A DNA stretch of 64,000 bases from Rhexocercosporidium sp. MPI-PUGE-AT-0058. Lineage: Eukaryota > Ascomycota > Leotiomycetes > Helotiales. Shown here piece by piece: positions 30,519-41,959 of the stretch (position 1 is the stretch's first letter; every line of letters begins with the position of its first letter). The stretch covers positions 124,001 through 188,000 of the forward strand of contig JAGTJL010000033.1 of assembly GCA_020746875.1 (NCBI GenBank), given 5' to 3'. Made by a program: the position numbers and the translations under genes. Below the pieces are notes generated by a model. It worked only from the letters and a program-made list of their open reading frames with translations. It was not told the origin of the DNA and made no database searches.

Positions 30519-31350
30519 CTAGTAAAAACCAGTATTAATTCTGGCCCGCTTCCCTTCCCGGCCTTCCGTGTCTGGATCGATTGCATTACCAACAGCTGCT
30601 TCAATGGTAGCTTCTCTACTCCTCTTGCTCTGAGCTCCGATTTCTGATTCGGTGTCCCCCGCAGATATGCCACTCGCATTGTTGAGCTCACTCTGAAGTC
30701 GTTGATTTTCAGTCGTTAGCCCCTCATTGGAGATTTCGAATCGGTCCAAAGAGCTCTGGAACCATTTACGTTCCTCTATCTCGAGTAAGGATGTGGTACC
30801 ATGCAATTGAACGTGGACTTACCACGTAGAGTTCGGATGCGCTCCCCAAGAGCCGAAACATGGCTAGCCGCATCCGTACGATCTCTTTCAAACCTGCGGA
30901 CCTTTTCTAGGCAATTGTTCAGCCCATATACTATCACAAGACGCAACGTATCGCAAACCATGAAGCGTCATATTCTCCGTACGGAGCACATCGATCTGTT
31001 CTGGATAGATTGAAGTAAGTTTTCATCAAGACTCTGAAGTCATATTACTTACCTTGCCTTGCTTTCAAGATTGTTTCTTGCTCTTTCATATATTCTGCAG
31101 TGAATGTGAGATAGGCGTACTTGTGCGTGTATGAACGGGGCAAAAAAACTCACCAACTGTGCCAGTCAGAGTATGAAATTGAAGCTCAAGAGTCGTATAT
31201 TGTGGATTTAACCAGTCTGAGGATTCTCGTAGTTTTCTACAGAGCTGGGCTGTCACAGCTGGAATCCGTCAACACGCAATAGAGGCGACAAAAGAGAAGT
31301 AAAAACCTCGTAGCTGCGTAACATGATTATTTTCGCCGATCAGTGATACT
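30519..31350 (-). CDS. Uncharacterised multi-exon coiled-coil protein
   Basis: The minus strand shows several coding-like exons separated by consensus introns: LRESSDWLNPQYTTLELQF (about 31240), EYMKEQETILKARQ (about 31095-31055, flanked by CTGCAG and GTAAGT), EQIDVLRTENMTLHGLRY (about 31010), EKVRRFERDRTDAASHVSAL (about 30905), and a last exon EERKWFQSSLDRFEISNEGL to KRARINTGFY with its stop at 30519. Heptad spacing suggests coiled coil, with a nuclear-type KRSR/KRAR tail. The first exon and one junction near 30945 are not resolved, and an in-frame stop may occur there, so it could be a pseudogene. Confidence 0.5.
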
Positions 31351-32476
31351 GAGCCCTATCGGTTGGTCAATACTGAGATTGATGAACCAGTGCGGTATAT
31401 TAACATACTTGTTCAGCGGTAAGATCAATCTCGCATGGTTGTTCTATCCCATGTGCAAGATCACGGAGTGCAGCCCTAATAATCAGTTGAGCAAAACGTG
31501 TGACATTGAGCTAATATCGCGCACATACGCTGCAGAGGATTCGACGGTAGGTTCTGCTGTTAGGTCTCGCCTGTCATTTGTGCCTGTTGCAAAATCCTGT
31601 TCGGTCAGCACAACACATGCCTTTGAGTGTCATAATTCTCTTACCTTGACGAAGAATTCAGGTGAAGAACCGCCGTTAAAGGCACACGCTTCCTGCTGGA
31701 GAGGTGAAGTCATACCGCTCGTCGATGAAGGTAAGGACGAACAAAATGAAGCGGGGGAGGAGTGACTGCATCGTGGTAACAGGAGTCCGCTACCTTTTAT
31801 GCTGTCAGATCGCCAATCCGAGTCATCCAGTCTGCCATGAGACCCAGGTCGCCATCCTCATTTCCTCTCGCTTCTTATTTCCTCCTTGTCACCCAGGGCA
31901 CGTACAGGTGACGTGTGTCGTGCGGTCTTTCCAGCTGGAAAGGGTCTTGAACCTGGGACCATGTCACATCTACCTCCTTGCAGTAGTAAGACATGAATGC
32001 GCATCAAAGCCTCTCAACCAACAAATGGATCTGGCGTCATCCTTGCACTTGCTGTGGCCAAGGCACCCCAGCCGCGCGACCAAACACTGAACACTCTCCT
32101 GTGGCAATCTACCTTCCAATTACGGACTTAGGGAATGATGATCGAGGAAAGATGCCGTATGCAGTTCCACTAGTTCTTTTGACTCCGTTCTCATAGTGTG
32201 CCCGGATAATCCAGACTGTCCCTTAGGTTTGGCATCCCAGCCAAATAAAGGGCTAGTCAAGAATCTGAATTGAAAAGAGGCCTGGATATCTCTCGCTATT
32301 CCGTGGTCCTGGAAAGACTGGCTGTAGGCGAGTTGTGTCGGGGAGCCCGATCTTTCCTGCTCATTCCTACACTGCACAATTCGAGGCCACCACGTTCCAT
32401 CGTCCACGCGGCACCACCCTCGTTCCAGACTCCTTTCATGTCCAGCTGACAATCCCACACCTTTCCTCTTGTTGTT
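31351..32476. other. No gene identified
   Basis: Only short frames without domain signatures; the 140-codon plus frame starting at 31343 lacks coding character. I see nothing else of note. Confidence 0.35.
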
Positions 32477-32794
32477 TTATTGCAGATCCACAGTCATGCC
32501 GACGCCTTTGGTTCTGAACAGCTTTCCCGACAGGATTTTGATGTTAGCAAAGTGGGCACTGTTGGGCTTCTCGTATATGCAAGGAATCAAGGCGGTTGGA
32601 GTCTCAGTGAGAACTATACAACTGGAGACCAAGGTTTGGCTCCTGCTCGATCTATGCCTACTCGTTATCAACCAACCCCGATCTTGACCAACAGTCTCCA
32701 GAACGAAACTCATGACACCCAATCTGATAAGAACAAGTAGCAATTGAAGACGTGTAGCTAACGAAACCTCCCTTAGCATTTCAGAGACATGCAT
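32477..32794 (-). CDS. Small hypothetical protein, 105 residues
   Basis: ATG at 32794 (MHVSEMLREVSLATRLQ) gives a mostly helical and hydrophobic peptide (LLLVLIRLGVMSFVLETVG, LIPCIYEKPNSAHFANIK). The opposite strand is also open here (32480-32740, without an ATG), so this may be chance. No family is recognised. Confidence 0.25.
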   Translation of the reverse strand: MHVSEMLREVSLATRLQLLLVLIRLGVMSFVLETVGQDRGWLITSRHRSSRSQTLVSSCIVLTETPTALIPCIYEKPNSAHFANIKILSGKLFRTKGVGMTVDLQ

Positions 32795-32919
32795 GAAGTT
32801 ACTTGCTGATGTTGGGGCTTACGTAGTGGAATCCGAACCTTCTCTCATCTATCGGACTGTCCCGTCCACACTATAGGTCAACACTCCAACTCGGAGTGGC
32901 CGTAAGCGAGAGGGGGTTG

Positions 32920-33600
32920 TTCAGGCATTCTCAATGAAATATTGAGCGGACGTCCAGGACACCAAGTCTGCCTTGACAAGTCTCCGTAGTGCTGCCGTGC
33001 TTCCGAGAATCTTTTCTGATTCATACCACGTGACCGCCCCCTTTTCAATCAAGCTCGGTTAGCCACAGTTAGCAACTAACACTTCTCAGGTACTTGCTTA
33101 CGAGGGCATTTGGTGCAAACCACCCAGGAGGCCCAACCGCACCGCATGACTTCCATCCTTTAGGTCATCCTCCTGATGTGCTTGCATAGTGCCCAGGCAG
33201 ATAATCGGCGCTGTCGGCGTAGCATAGGATGTGAAAACCTCTCTTGCATCACAGCAATCCTTAGCAACCACACTATAGTCGTTCAATAACGAGTCCATCC
33301 TCTAGCGGAGCAGCAGATATTGCGTTCGTGACTCGTGTGTGAGATCCTATGGATTCTGCGCAGCACTGCCATATAGAATGCTCTGCTGTCGCCGTTCCAG
33401 TACTCTCGAGGTAGTACTCTGAAAGCGCTGTATCCACGGAAGGATGATCAGCAGGAGTCTTTGGTACTGCAACATATCTGCAGGCTTCATTATCTATGAC
33501 TAAACCCTTACCTAGGAAAACTAACTCCTCGGGGTTCGGCTGCCCTGGATATATCCTCCATGCCGCACCGCCCGCTTCGTCAGCTGCCAGTTATAGAGGT
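32920..33600 (-). pseudogene. Unidentified broken gene
   Basis: Coding-like exons read AAWRIYPGQPNPEELVFL (about 33550), YVAVPKTPADHPSVDTALSE (about 33460), STGTATAEHSIWQCC and ISAAPLEDGLVIE (to about 33280), GAVGPPGWFAPNAL (about 33130), then after a consensus intron (donor GTAAGC near 33098) LIEKGAVTWYESEKILGST and LVKADLVSWTSAQYF, stop near 32922. The middle part contains several stops in this frame, while a second frame (33298-33098, starting MDSLLNDYSVVAKDCC) is open, which suggests frameshifts. I do not recognise the family; the codon-like quality on both sides argues for a real former gene. Confidence 0.4.
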
Positions 33601-34429
33601 GGGCTACGAGGGTTCGACAACCGTGGCCGATTGGAAGACAAAAGCGGATGACGGAAACCTATGAAATTATAGACATTCGCTGGCATCCATCTCCATTCGG
33701 CGATATTCTAGAATCGCTTGACATGGTACCCCTCTTTAGGCTCGCGAATTGGAAGAGTCGCAGACGACATAGATACCAGACTTACTGCTTTACTTATCAC
33801 TTGATAATGGGAATAACTCCCTCTAGTGGTTTATATATCTCAATGCCAAAGGAGGCTGCTGCCGGCGACGTCCGACCCCACCCAATGGCAAGAACCACCG
33901 CCAATACCTTATACTAAGGCAGAATTGGCCACCATACACTGACATGAACACTAGGTGCACCCCTAGATAGGCAGAATAATGCGTGTAAAGTTTAAGAGAT
34001 AGTGTTTAGTAGCTAAATGTCTAAGGTACCCACCGTTAGCCTTTTGTGCGGTTCCTTGATGCAGGATCATGTCGACTAAGGCATACTTTCTCAGCTCTCA
34101 AGGCACTTCTTCTATGGTGCAGATACGAAACCCTCTAGGGTAGGGGAGCTTCGAGGAATCGAGGTTGTATAAGTTGGTCCGAGTCTGCAACCTCCCTCCT
34201 TCACCAACCCTCCTCCTTCACATCTCTTGCTCCTCCACATCTCTTCTTCCTCCAGTATCGATACTGCCTTTGCCCCTCAATAGATTTCTTCTAGTGTTCA
34301 TTGAACAACTGGACAGCCATCTGTCCCACTTGCCGCGTCCATCCGTCCTTCGCCCTTCGCCAATATGGGATCGGGATCCTCTCGGGTTGGAACTTGGTAG
34401 GAGGCAGAAGCTCAGCGCAAAGTAAGAGC
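33600..34429. other. No gene identified
   Basis: There is a plus-strand frame at 33648-33917 with a true ATG (MTETYEIIDIRWHP) and no recognisable domain. A CT-rich tract lies at 34190-34270. Nothing else is supported. Confidence 0.3.
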
Positions 34430-35460
34430 TACGAAAAACAGTGGCAAAGTGGAAGTCATCTGCTCGCTGATTCCCGGTATGGACCAAACCGCCCTGGTGG
34501 GCTCCTTGAAGGCACGTCCCGATCTCGAAATGCTCTTTGCTCTTCATTGCGGAAATCAGAACCGCTCTAGGGACCAAGCTATAGACCCTTCAACTTTGAC
34601 AGTAGATTTTAAGGCTAATAAACTCTGGCGGGCGCTCCAAATGCCACCGGGGGGTGGCAGGGCTCCATGGAACTAGGACTGGGAAGCACCACTCAAAGGA
34701 ACCCCTTCAGAAATTGCGGCCGAAGTACACGCGACCGTGTGTCAGGCGATCTTCCGAATCCCCTTCTCCGACTTTATAAAGTGTGCCCTAGGATACAGCA
34801 CGAAAGCGCTCTTTCTCAACAGTCTATTAGGTGCTATATGCGATGTGCGTAACAGCCTTCAAACGGTCTATCAAGACCACCCCAGGATATTGGAGATTTA
34901 CGTTAAAGTTAAGAAAGTGAGTCGATAAGAGGTCCGCCGAAGCAAAGCACTAATAAGGCTAGGCACTACAGCAGCGACACCACCCGCTGGCGCACTGGAT
35001 CGTTGCCAGCAGCCTGCAGCGCTCAACAGTTGCCCCATACGACACTCTAGCCGCGAACCTAGAGCCAATCCGAACCATCTTCGCGACTCGTGACTTTGAC
35101 CTTATGCTCACGCGACTTAAGGCTCTAGACCTACGGTTTGCGCACGGTAGTCAGATGTACAATTGGCAGAAGTGGTCGACAAATGTCGACTTCTGGCACT
35201 GCATCGACGGAGTTATATAGTCAGGGAAATTCACCGCTCCACCGATGCGACCGCACTTATTAAGTGAGGACCGGGATGAGAGACTGCGCTTTCTTCAGGG
35301 ATTTGAGACAGACGCTGAGGATAGGGCGTATAGTGGGTGGAGTAAAGTGGTATTCTCAGTGAAGAGGTTCATAGGTCGGGATTCGCAGTACAGTGTCAAG
35401 AAAGGCTTGCTGATGTCCATGGGCCCGATGAAGGATAGCCCTAAGAGCTCCTGACTTTAG
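34430..35460 (+). pseudogene. Unidentified decayed plus-strand gene
   Basis: One frame gives ARPDLEMLFALHCGNQNRSR, PSTLTVDFKANKLWRALQMP, a stop (TAG) at about 34674, then PLKGTPSEIAAEVHATVC, FSDFIKCALGYSTKALFLNS, LLGAICDVRNSLQTVYQDH and a stop at 34926, with further fragments (GPMKDSPKSS) to about 35454. The stops are TAG/TAA/TGA. It looks like an alpha-helical protein but matches no family I can name. Confidence 0.4.
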
Positions 35461-35628
35461 GCGTATTGTCGTAGGGAGTTTTCAGAAGTGTCGAATTTGG
35501 ATGTCAATGAGGATGGAGATCGACCGCTCTTAATTCGCGATCAGGGCAGGAACTGTATGTATATAGCAATCAGTCGTGTGTTTCCAAACCTTATTTAGAT
35601 ATATCGACCTTCGAGGTTATCGTCTTAC

Positions 35629-36506
35629 CTAAATCTCTTGGCCAGACGCGGCCCTCTTCCGCCGTTTCGACAACATAGGCCACCGTCGTCGCCGCTTGTG
35701 GTAGGCATTCCGTTGCCTTTTACACCTTTCGGTGACGGTTTCCCGGTCGTGCAAGTACTTGTATCGAGAATCGAGTAAATTGTATTGCTCCTGCCATGTC
35801 ATTTGACCTCTCCACGTACTTCCTCCAACATTTTCCAGGCCAAGTGGGCGCCAGGGAATAGCTTCTTTATATGTGTGCGCGCCTTGAGATGTTTGCAGAC
35901 TTCAGGTGCGATACAACCGTGTGGACCACGAATTATCAGGCGAGAAAGGTTACAGAGCTTGAGGAGGCTCCACAACCCAGGGTCGTTGACCGAAGATATC
36001 GCATATGAGTAAGGGATATAAAGTCGAAGCCATGATATTCACATAGAACCCCAGTGTTTATAAAGGTACTCAAAAGCCTCGTAAGCATAATCGGTAGTCC
36101 GCTGACCCCAACCCGTGGCATTCTCATCGTCAAGATAGGATACGCTGAGGAACCGAACGTTGTGCAGAGTTATAGCATCTCGACCCGGACCGTGTTCGAA
36201 GAAGGCTGACAGGGTTTTCAAGTCGCTGAACTCGAGGGCATCGCCAATACGGAGTTTAGCTGGCGTAGTCTCTCGGCCTTTCGTGGAAGTTGAGTAAGGG
36301 GAGTTGAGGTAGATTGCACGGAAAGTTTTCGATACTATTGCCACTGGGTGGTGTTTGGTATGGGTCCTGACACTGCCGCCAAGCGATCGTGCGTCCGCGA
36401 CGATATAACCCAAGATCTGGGTAGTGATCTCAGTAGGTATGGCAGTCGTGTTGCTCTGGAAGGTAGAGAAGCCTGCCATGATGAAGGCTGAAGGCTGACT
36501 TAGCAT
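35629..36506 (-). pseudogene. F-box-like fungal protein with a premature stop and shifted basic tail
   Basis: ATG at 36506, or the second Met (MAGFSTFQSN) at about 36479. IPTEITTQILGYIVADARSL and VSKTFRAIYLNSPY resemble the fungal F-box start and the conserved block after it, then LRIGDALEFSDLKTLSAFF. TGA at 36041-36039 interrupts (CGA or TGG origin); the same frame continues WLRLYIPYSYAIS to EEVRGEVK and stops near 35808. A second frame overlapping that stop gives MTWQEQYNLLDSRYKYLH and a very basic tail RNAYHKRRRRWPMLSKRR to 35629, probably the original C-terminus after a small indel. F-box proteins recruit substrates to SCF ubiquitin ligases. Confidence 0.5.
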
Positions 36507-36507
36507 T

Positions 36508-36880
36508 AAGAATGGTGGTGAAGAGGGCCATAATAAAATAGGGTTGGCAGAAAAAGAAAGTCAAACTGTCGTTTATAGGTTGTTGGTAGCCGTGAATAAG
36601 ACAGGCAAGTTTGTACGTAGAAGTTCACAGGCTTCTGGATGTGGTGGCTAGAGCGGTTAGTATGGGTTGAGTGATCCACTTGGAAGGAAGAAACAGTTGG
36701 CCAGAGCACTCCACACCGTGTGGAGTTACACCACGTGATTAATACGCGCTTGTTCTATTCTACCATCAAAAAAAGGGATGAAGGTGGTCATGATGAAAAA
36801 CGGTAGGCAGAAAAAGAAATCCAACCAGTCGTTTTACTTCATTGGTAGCCGTGAATGGGCAGGCAATTCTGTATGCGGTG
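36508..36880. repeat. Diverged direct repeat upstream of the F-box gene
   Basis: About 36508-36617 and 36776-36880 share GGCAGAAAAAGAAA, TTGGTAGCCGTGAAT and CAGGCAA in the same order, with about 25% differences and small gaps. Between them, CTCCACACCGTGTGGAG (36709-36725) is a palindrome. It looks like a duplicated 5' region, or two copies of a short repeat. Confidence 0.5.
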
Positions 36881-37409
36881 TTCCAAAACATTCCCGAAGG
36901 TAGCTGTGACGTAGTCACGTGCCACTGAAGTGACCACCATGTGAACTTGATTTTTCGCATGGCCACATAACGTCCCCCCTCCCCTCTCCCGGGCCAAATC
37001 GAAGAGGACCCTTGGCACTGTGCTTCCAATCAATAGTGGAGCAGAGCGGCAGTTTGCCAAGACGGCCGCCAGCTTTATCTGCACCTCTTGCTTCCTTGAT
37101 AAGGCTGCCCATGAAAAAGCTTATTGGTCCGCTTATTCTTCGGGCTCGTTTAAGCGGGAGACGTTTCCTGGTGATAGGGTGGGCGACCAGTATTTTCGGT
37201 GGAGAACTTCCCCGGCGTGGTACAGTCAATGAAATATCTGCCCTCACAGGCCTCGAACAATTGTGTCACCATTCAAAAGACTCAAGTTACATACTTTCAT
37301 TATCCCAGAGCGTATAAACATTGAAAAGTAAAATAATAAGAAATCAAAGCACTAATAAGCACAACTGTTCCAACCCTCCTATTTCACACATAATAGGCAC
37401 AACGCCAAA
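36881..37409. other. No gene identified
   Basis: Several overlapping short frames on both strands, none with a domain signature. The 37012-37317 plus frame is proline- and arginine-rich but shows no family likeness. Confidence 0.3.
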
Positions 37410-38640
37410 TCAATCAAGAATGTCACCACCTTGAAGCATCCAAGAATCCGCTCTCTTTATTTGCCTTTTTCCTTCCCTGGTTCTAACTACCCATTCCTGC
37501 ACATTTTCCACTGCCATATGAGGCAACCGCTTGTATTCCATTAAGAACGACTGGACCTCAGCCACACTAAACTCCTGCTCCGGTATCTTACTTACAAACT
37601 CTCTCATTAGCTTCCTGAGCGTGTCTTCATCTCCTCGCTGGCTCCCGTCTAGTAAGGTGTCGTCGCGCATAAACAGGACGCAGAAGAGTCCAGCGTTAAT
37701 ATCCTAGTTAGTGTACCCAAGCTCTAGCTTCATATCCACTCGACCTGGTCGAATCAACGCAGCGTCGAGACGCTCCGCGTGGTTCGTGGTCATAATCAGT
37801 ACCCGTCCTTCCTGCGAACCAACACCGTCGAGAACGTTCAGGAGGGCCGATAGAGACACCCTTCCTTGCGACTTTCCCATTATTAAAGAGCCTGTCTCTT
37901 CTTGACCAGTCTTCACCGTTCCGTGCTATCGAGATTGTGTTGCGTCGACGGCATCAATATCTTCGACAAGGACGACGCAATGCTTGGGGAGTTCAGTGAA
38001 CAGCTTGCCCAGCGAGCTATCGTCCTGACTAGAGAAATTGAGGATATAGATATCGAGGTCGCAGGCCCCCGCAATTACGCAAGAAAGAGACGACTTTCCG
38101 GTTCCAGGTGGCCCGTACAATAGGTATCCTTTCCGGTAGGAGATTCCGCGCCGAGAATACCACCCTTGTGTTTCAGGGTCCAGGTAAGCCTTGATGTCCT
38201 CTACCAGCGCTGTCTTCTCCTTCTCATTAAGGATGACAGTATCCAGTAGTCTTTTGTCTATTGCTCTCGTTTTTTTCCAGCCACTATCCCGTTGCTCAAA
38301 GATAAACGTCTTGTTCTTGACTAACTTCAAGTAATCAGCTCGACACTCGCGGAAGAGCTCCCTCAGAACATCCGGAGACCTCCCTATACAAGAGACTGAA
38401 ATCTCCTCTTCGCGGAAAATTCGGCCCTCTTTTTAGATGCTCCGAAACGTAAGCAGACGATTCTCGTACCAGAAAGAAAAGCTCCTATTCCAAGGCGAAT
38501 ACTAAAGAGATTTCTTCTAATTCCCATCAAAGTGATTATCGGCGGACCTTCTTCTCCTCGCACCCACGCTAGCAAGCAGGGAAGATGCTTTATAGGAAAA
38601 CGGCTAAGAGGATATCCAGGCGACAAGCATATCGTGTGCT
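37410..38640 (-). pseudogene. BCS1-like AAA ATPase, broken by Gln-to-stop changes
   Basis: One frame over about 1.2 kb. The N-terminal part (MLVAWISS...PFSYKASSLLAS, WNRSFSFWYENRLLTF) has at least four stops. The middle part (38330-37926) is clean: FRECRADYLKLVKNKTFIFE, ARRGISYRKGYLLYGPPGTGKSS (Walker A) and HCVVLVEDIDAVDA (Walker B). TAG follows SR, then [20 protein letters not shown] and [19 protein letters not shown] (sensor/arginine finger), TAG at 'GYTN*DINAGLF', and a C-terminal helical part ending QGGDILD at 37410. BCS1 relatives are mitochondrial inner-membrane translocases; fungi have many extra copies. Nearly all stops are CAG or CAA to TAG or TAA. Confidence 0.85.
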
Positions 38641-40859
38641 TCGTTAAAATGGGAGACATAAACTCTTAAAGCTATTACTTGTCAGAATATATTATTAATA
38701 GTCTAAAGAGTCACGAACTGAAATGCTTCGTCACAAATACTCCAAAGAAATCTTTAACATATCTGCCAAAGAACACAGCCAACCCGCAGATACAAAACAA
38801 ACGACCATAGCTATTTGGGTTGCCGGCCAGAAGTTATTAAAAGGCAGTAGAAATATTAATAAGCCCAGGGAAGAAGACGTCTACCATTAATACCGGGCTC
38901 AATAAGAGTGGCTGACTTGGCAGAGAATAGGCATTGTTATGAGTAGCCATTGCAAGACGTGTTATGGGTGAGCAGCTAAGCAAAGTATCGATAGTAGAAT
39001 GCTGGTCTAAGTCTAGTGAAGCTAAGGTCGGACATAAGGGTGAGTCTGTCCTTAAGAGTCAAAGGGGATCTGTGCCCTTATATATTCACTGGTTTTCGTA
39101 TCATCCACCACGGAGGTCCATTCTTGCGCGGCCAACGCGGGACAATCGATTAAGGAAATTGACCCTGTTGTCTCCATAGATGGACCAGCGGCCTATGCTT
39201 CCAGCATGATGCGTTAGCTGCTCAAACGGAAATGCTGGCTTCGCCGATTCACCCCTGGTAGGTCACTTGCAAATCAATTGATGATGCATACAGTACTCGA
39301 TTGAGGCTAAGTTGGAAAAGTAATATTTTGCATAAACGTCTACCGGTGCACGCCATCATTTCGATTCTCTCGAGGTTGCATTACACCGTGGATTTCGTGC
39401 TCGAACTTTACTGTATATAACGATTAATATACTCAAAGCAAACCTAAAAAGACTTAAAAACCAAGATCCTGATCCAACAACCCAGCCCTGTGGTCCTAAA
39501 CAGTATCTTACTCCTTCCGCTCACCAACAAACGGCTTTAACTCAAAGAGCGTTACAGAGAGATTGCTAAGGCATTCATTAACTATGTTTTACCAACGCTC
39601 CGTTGGATACGTACTCCCAACTGGGTGAGGTTATTCGAAGAGTCTTCTCCATAGCCGGGTCTATGAGCTCACTCGCCTCACCGACAGTCCGCTGAAGATG
39701 CTCGGTAGTAGCTGGGTCTGTGGACGTCTCCTGAGCAGTCTCGCGTTTGCAATCAACTTAGGGTGACTCTGGCTGCTCCGGCTTTGCGGTTGTCTCTGTT
39801 GGAGCCATTATCTACGTGGAGGATTAGTAGATAACTCTAATATATATATAGAAGCGTGGTTTGAGACGATGCTTGTAGGAATTAGGAGGGATGAGGAAGC
39901 GAACTGTCAAACTTATAGGAATTCGCACCCTTATATACATTTTTACACTAAAAGTTCGTATATATCTTTCTACGACAAACTATGCATCGGCTTCTCATTC
40001 AGCCGTCTCATCTAACCGAAGATATTCACTTGGCTCTTATCAATCAGAATCAAGTGGTCAAGGCTAGGGCCGTGTATACAGCTTCATCCACTTCAATATA
40101 TTCCTAGACCCTGCGATTCCTGATCAAGATGCCGTGCATCTTGCTGCAACTAGGAAGAAGAAACCGGCGGTATATCGACGGTGTTAGTTTCCCAAAACGG
40201 ATTAGGCTTGAATAAGTCACCAAGGCTTCATGCCGGTGTGGAATGTGTTGGCTTCTTGAATGGTCAAGCTGGCTTCGCCGATCAATCATGCAGCAGTGTA
40301 GGGAAGCAAGACATCGATGTGGAATATTAATAGCGTTTGGATCTGAATATTGCATACGAGCTTCGATGCTTTACAGCATTACCTTAACCAATTAGAGGTA
40401 CCAACAGCAGAGAGGGCATCACACCGAGACGTTCTAGTTTAGGAGCCGCAGAATCGATGCGCCGTGAACCCTTTCTCCACCAGGATCCTCATCCCCGAGG
40501 CGGCTGGCTGCCCATGATTGAACACCCCTGGATTCCCATGGTCGCCTCGTCAGTTCATAACGCGGGGAGAAACGATACATTGAATAGAGTATGAAGTTTC
40601 GTTGAAGTCTTTCTTAGCTTGTATATGGGACCCTCATAGGCCTGTGGTTGGGGCGCATTCGTGGAAGCGATGTAGTTTCAATAGCTTGTACACAGAACTC
40701 TAATTCCTACCAGTTGAAGTGAAAGAAAGGAGAGTGATTACAATGTCCGGATCGAGGTGTATTAGGAATATTGAAGCTTGATGAGATGTCGCGATGCCTA
40801 TACAGGAATGAAATGTGGTCAATTGATTCGCTTAGGGGACAGCTTATGGAAAGACATGG
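38641..40859. other. Gene-poor stretch
   Basis: Over 2 kb without a confident gene apart from the small frame at 39582-39808. A run of TA (TATATATATAG) lies at 39840-39850. Other open frames (38964-39179, 40104-40355) have no recognisable content. Confidence 0.35.
39582..39808 (-). pseudogene. Small hypothetical protein with one stop
   Basis: ATG at 39808 reads MAPTETTAKPEQPESP, TAA, then VDCKRETAQETSTDPATT and AMEKTLRITSPSWEYVSNG to a stop at 39582, about 75 codons. Composition is polar and coding-like, and the single TAA is again of the CAA type. The family is unknown. Confidence 0.35.
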
Positions 40860-41060
40860 GATGACATAGAATGACATGAAGTGATATGAAATGGAATGAA
40901 ATGAATGATTGACCCCTACGAAACTTAGCCCGCATGACGCATCGTCCGGCATGCCGCTCTCATCCAATCCGGACTATCCGGGTCCATATTTCACTTCACT
41001 TTATTTCATTTCACTTCACTTCACCTCCCTTCACTTCACTTTATTTTACTTCACTTCCAT
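40860..41060. repeat. Pentamer-type low-complexity tracts in inverted orientation
   Basis: 40860-40908 is rich in GAAAT/GACAT (ATGAAATGGAATGAAATGAA). 40988-41060 is rich in TTCAC (TTCACTTCACTTTATTTC). They are on opposite strands about 80 bp apart, so they could pair as a hairpin. The same pentamer family occurs at 46888-46986. Confidence 0.75.
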
Positions 41061-41141
41061 TCCTTCTAATTCATTCCATCACATACGGGACCAGTTTTCT
41101 ACTACAAGAAAACATTCCACATCCTAAGTATAGATCAGCCC

Positions 41142-41959
41142 ATAACTTCCGAGGCCGCGAGCTCCAACCTACAAGTCGACGAATTTCTGACCAAGATCGG
41201 TGAAAAGGTCAAGGAATTGAACACAAACGGTATTACACGTAGCGACCAAGAGATCTTGAACCAACGTCTTAGCTTCAATTAGGCAAACGAGACACCTGAC
41301 GGCAAAAGAGGATCTGCAACTTTCTGGCGGACCACGCGGGCCCGTCGCGCATACACGGAAATTCAGGACGCAAACGAACACTTATTCCTTATTGTCGTAT
41401 TAGTTATTCCACCAACGGAATGTGCGAAGACAAGTTTCGACAATATTCTGAACCGACTGACTAGCCTCGAAAACTACGAACCATATTTCTTGAGCTTGAG
41501 TTCCGCATCCAAGAGATATTTCGAGTCAACAGCCGTAGAACAAGGCTTTGCCGGCAGCCGTCGTTATCTTAGCTTCATGCAGGCTTTATTCCCTCAGAGT
41601 TTATGAAACCAATCTTTCAATAAGATATGAACTGATTTCAAACAGGAGAAGAACTCAGACGTGAGCAGGAAGCATTCACAAAGTAGAGAACCACATTGAC
41701 CTCAAGTTCTGCAGAAATCCAGCTTGCGTACTCGGACATACCACTCGCAAACATTCCAAAATTGTTCGAAATAATGCGCAAAGGGATTAAAACCAGTCAG
41801 CAGTAGGCATTGGAAAAGGAACGAGAGAACAAAACCTCAAGCTTTGTGACTGCCCTGATACCTACTGGCGACAAAGACGGTTGCTTCACTATCACGATCG
41901 GTCGCGAAGATATAATGCGAAGTCTCCGTGAACTCGACCTCACACAGCTTAAGCTCTAG
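41142..41959 (+). pseudogene. Unidentified gene with lost start codon and Gln-to-stop changes
   Basis: A continuous plus-strand frame starts at an ATA (41142) where ATG would be expected: TSEAASSNLQVDEFLTK, GEKVKELNTNGITRSDQEIL, TAG, TFWRTTRARRAYTEIQDANE, LFLIVVLVIPPTECAK, ENYEPYFLSLSSASKRYFES, then a TGA near 41607 and a probable intron ending at CAG near 41645. It resumes EELRREQEAFTK, stop, IQLAYSDIPLANIPKLFEIM, stop, SFVTALIPTGDKDGCFTI and REDIMRSLRELDLTQLKL with a final TAG at 41959. About 260 codons. The family is not recognised. ATG-to-ATA and CAR-to-TAR changes all fit RIP. Confidence 0.5.

Noticed and set aside
33400..33920. LaeA-like methyltransferase on the plus strand
   Set aside because: A stretch near 33440-33490 faintly recalls the YP..DxxEQxRLxLQH block, but no SAM motif (GxGTG) follows, and the minus strand has better exons.
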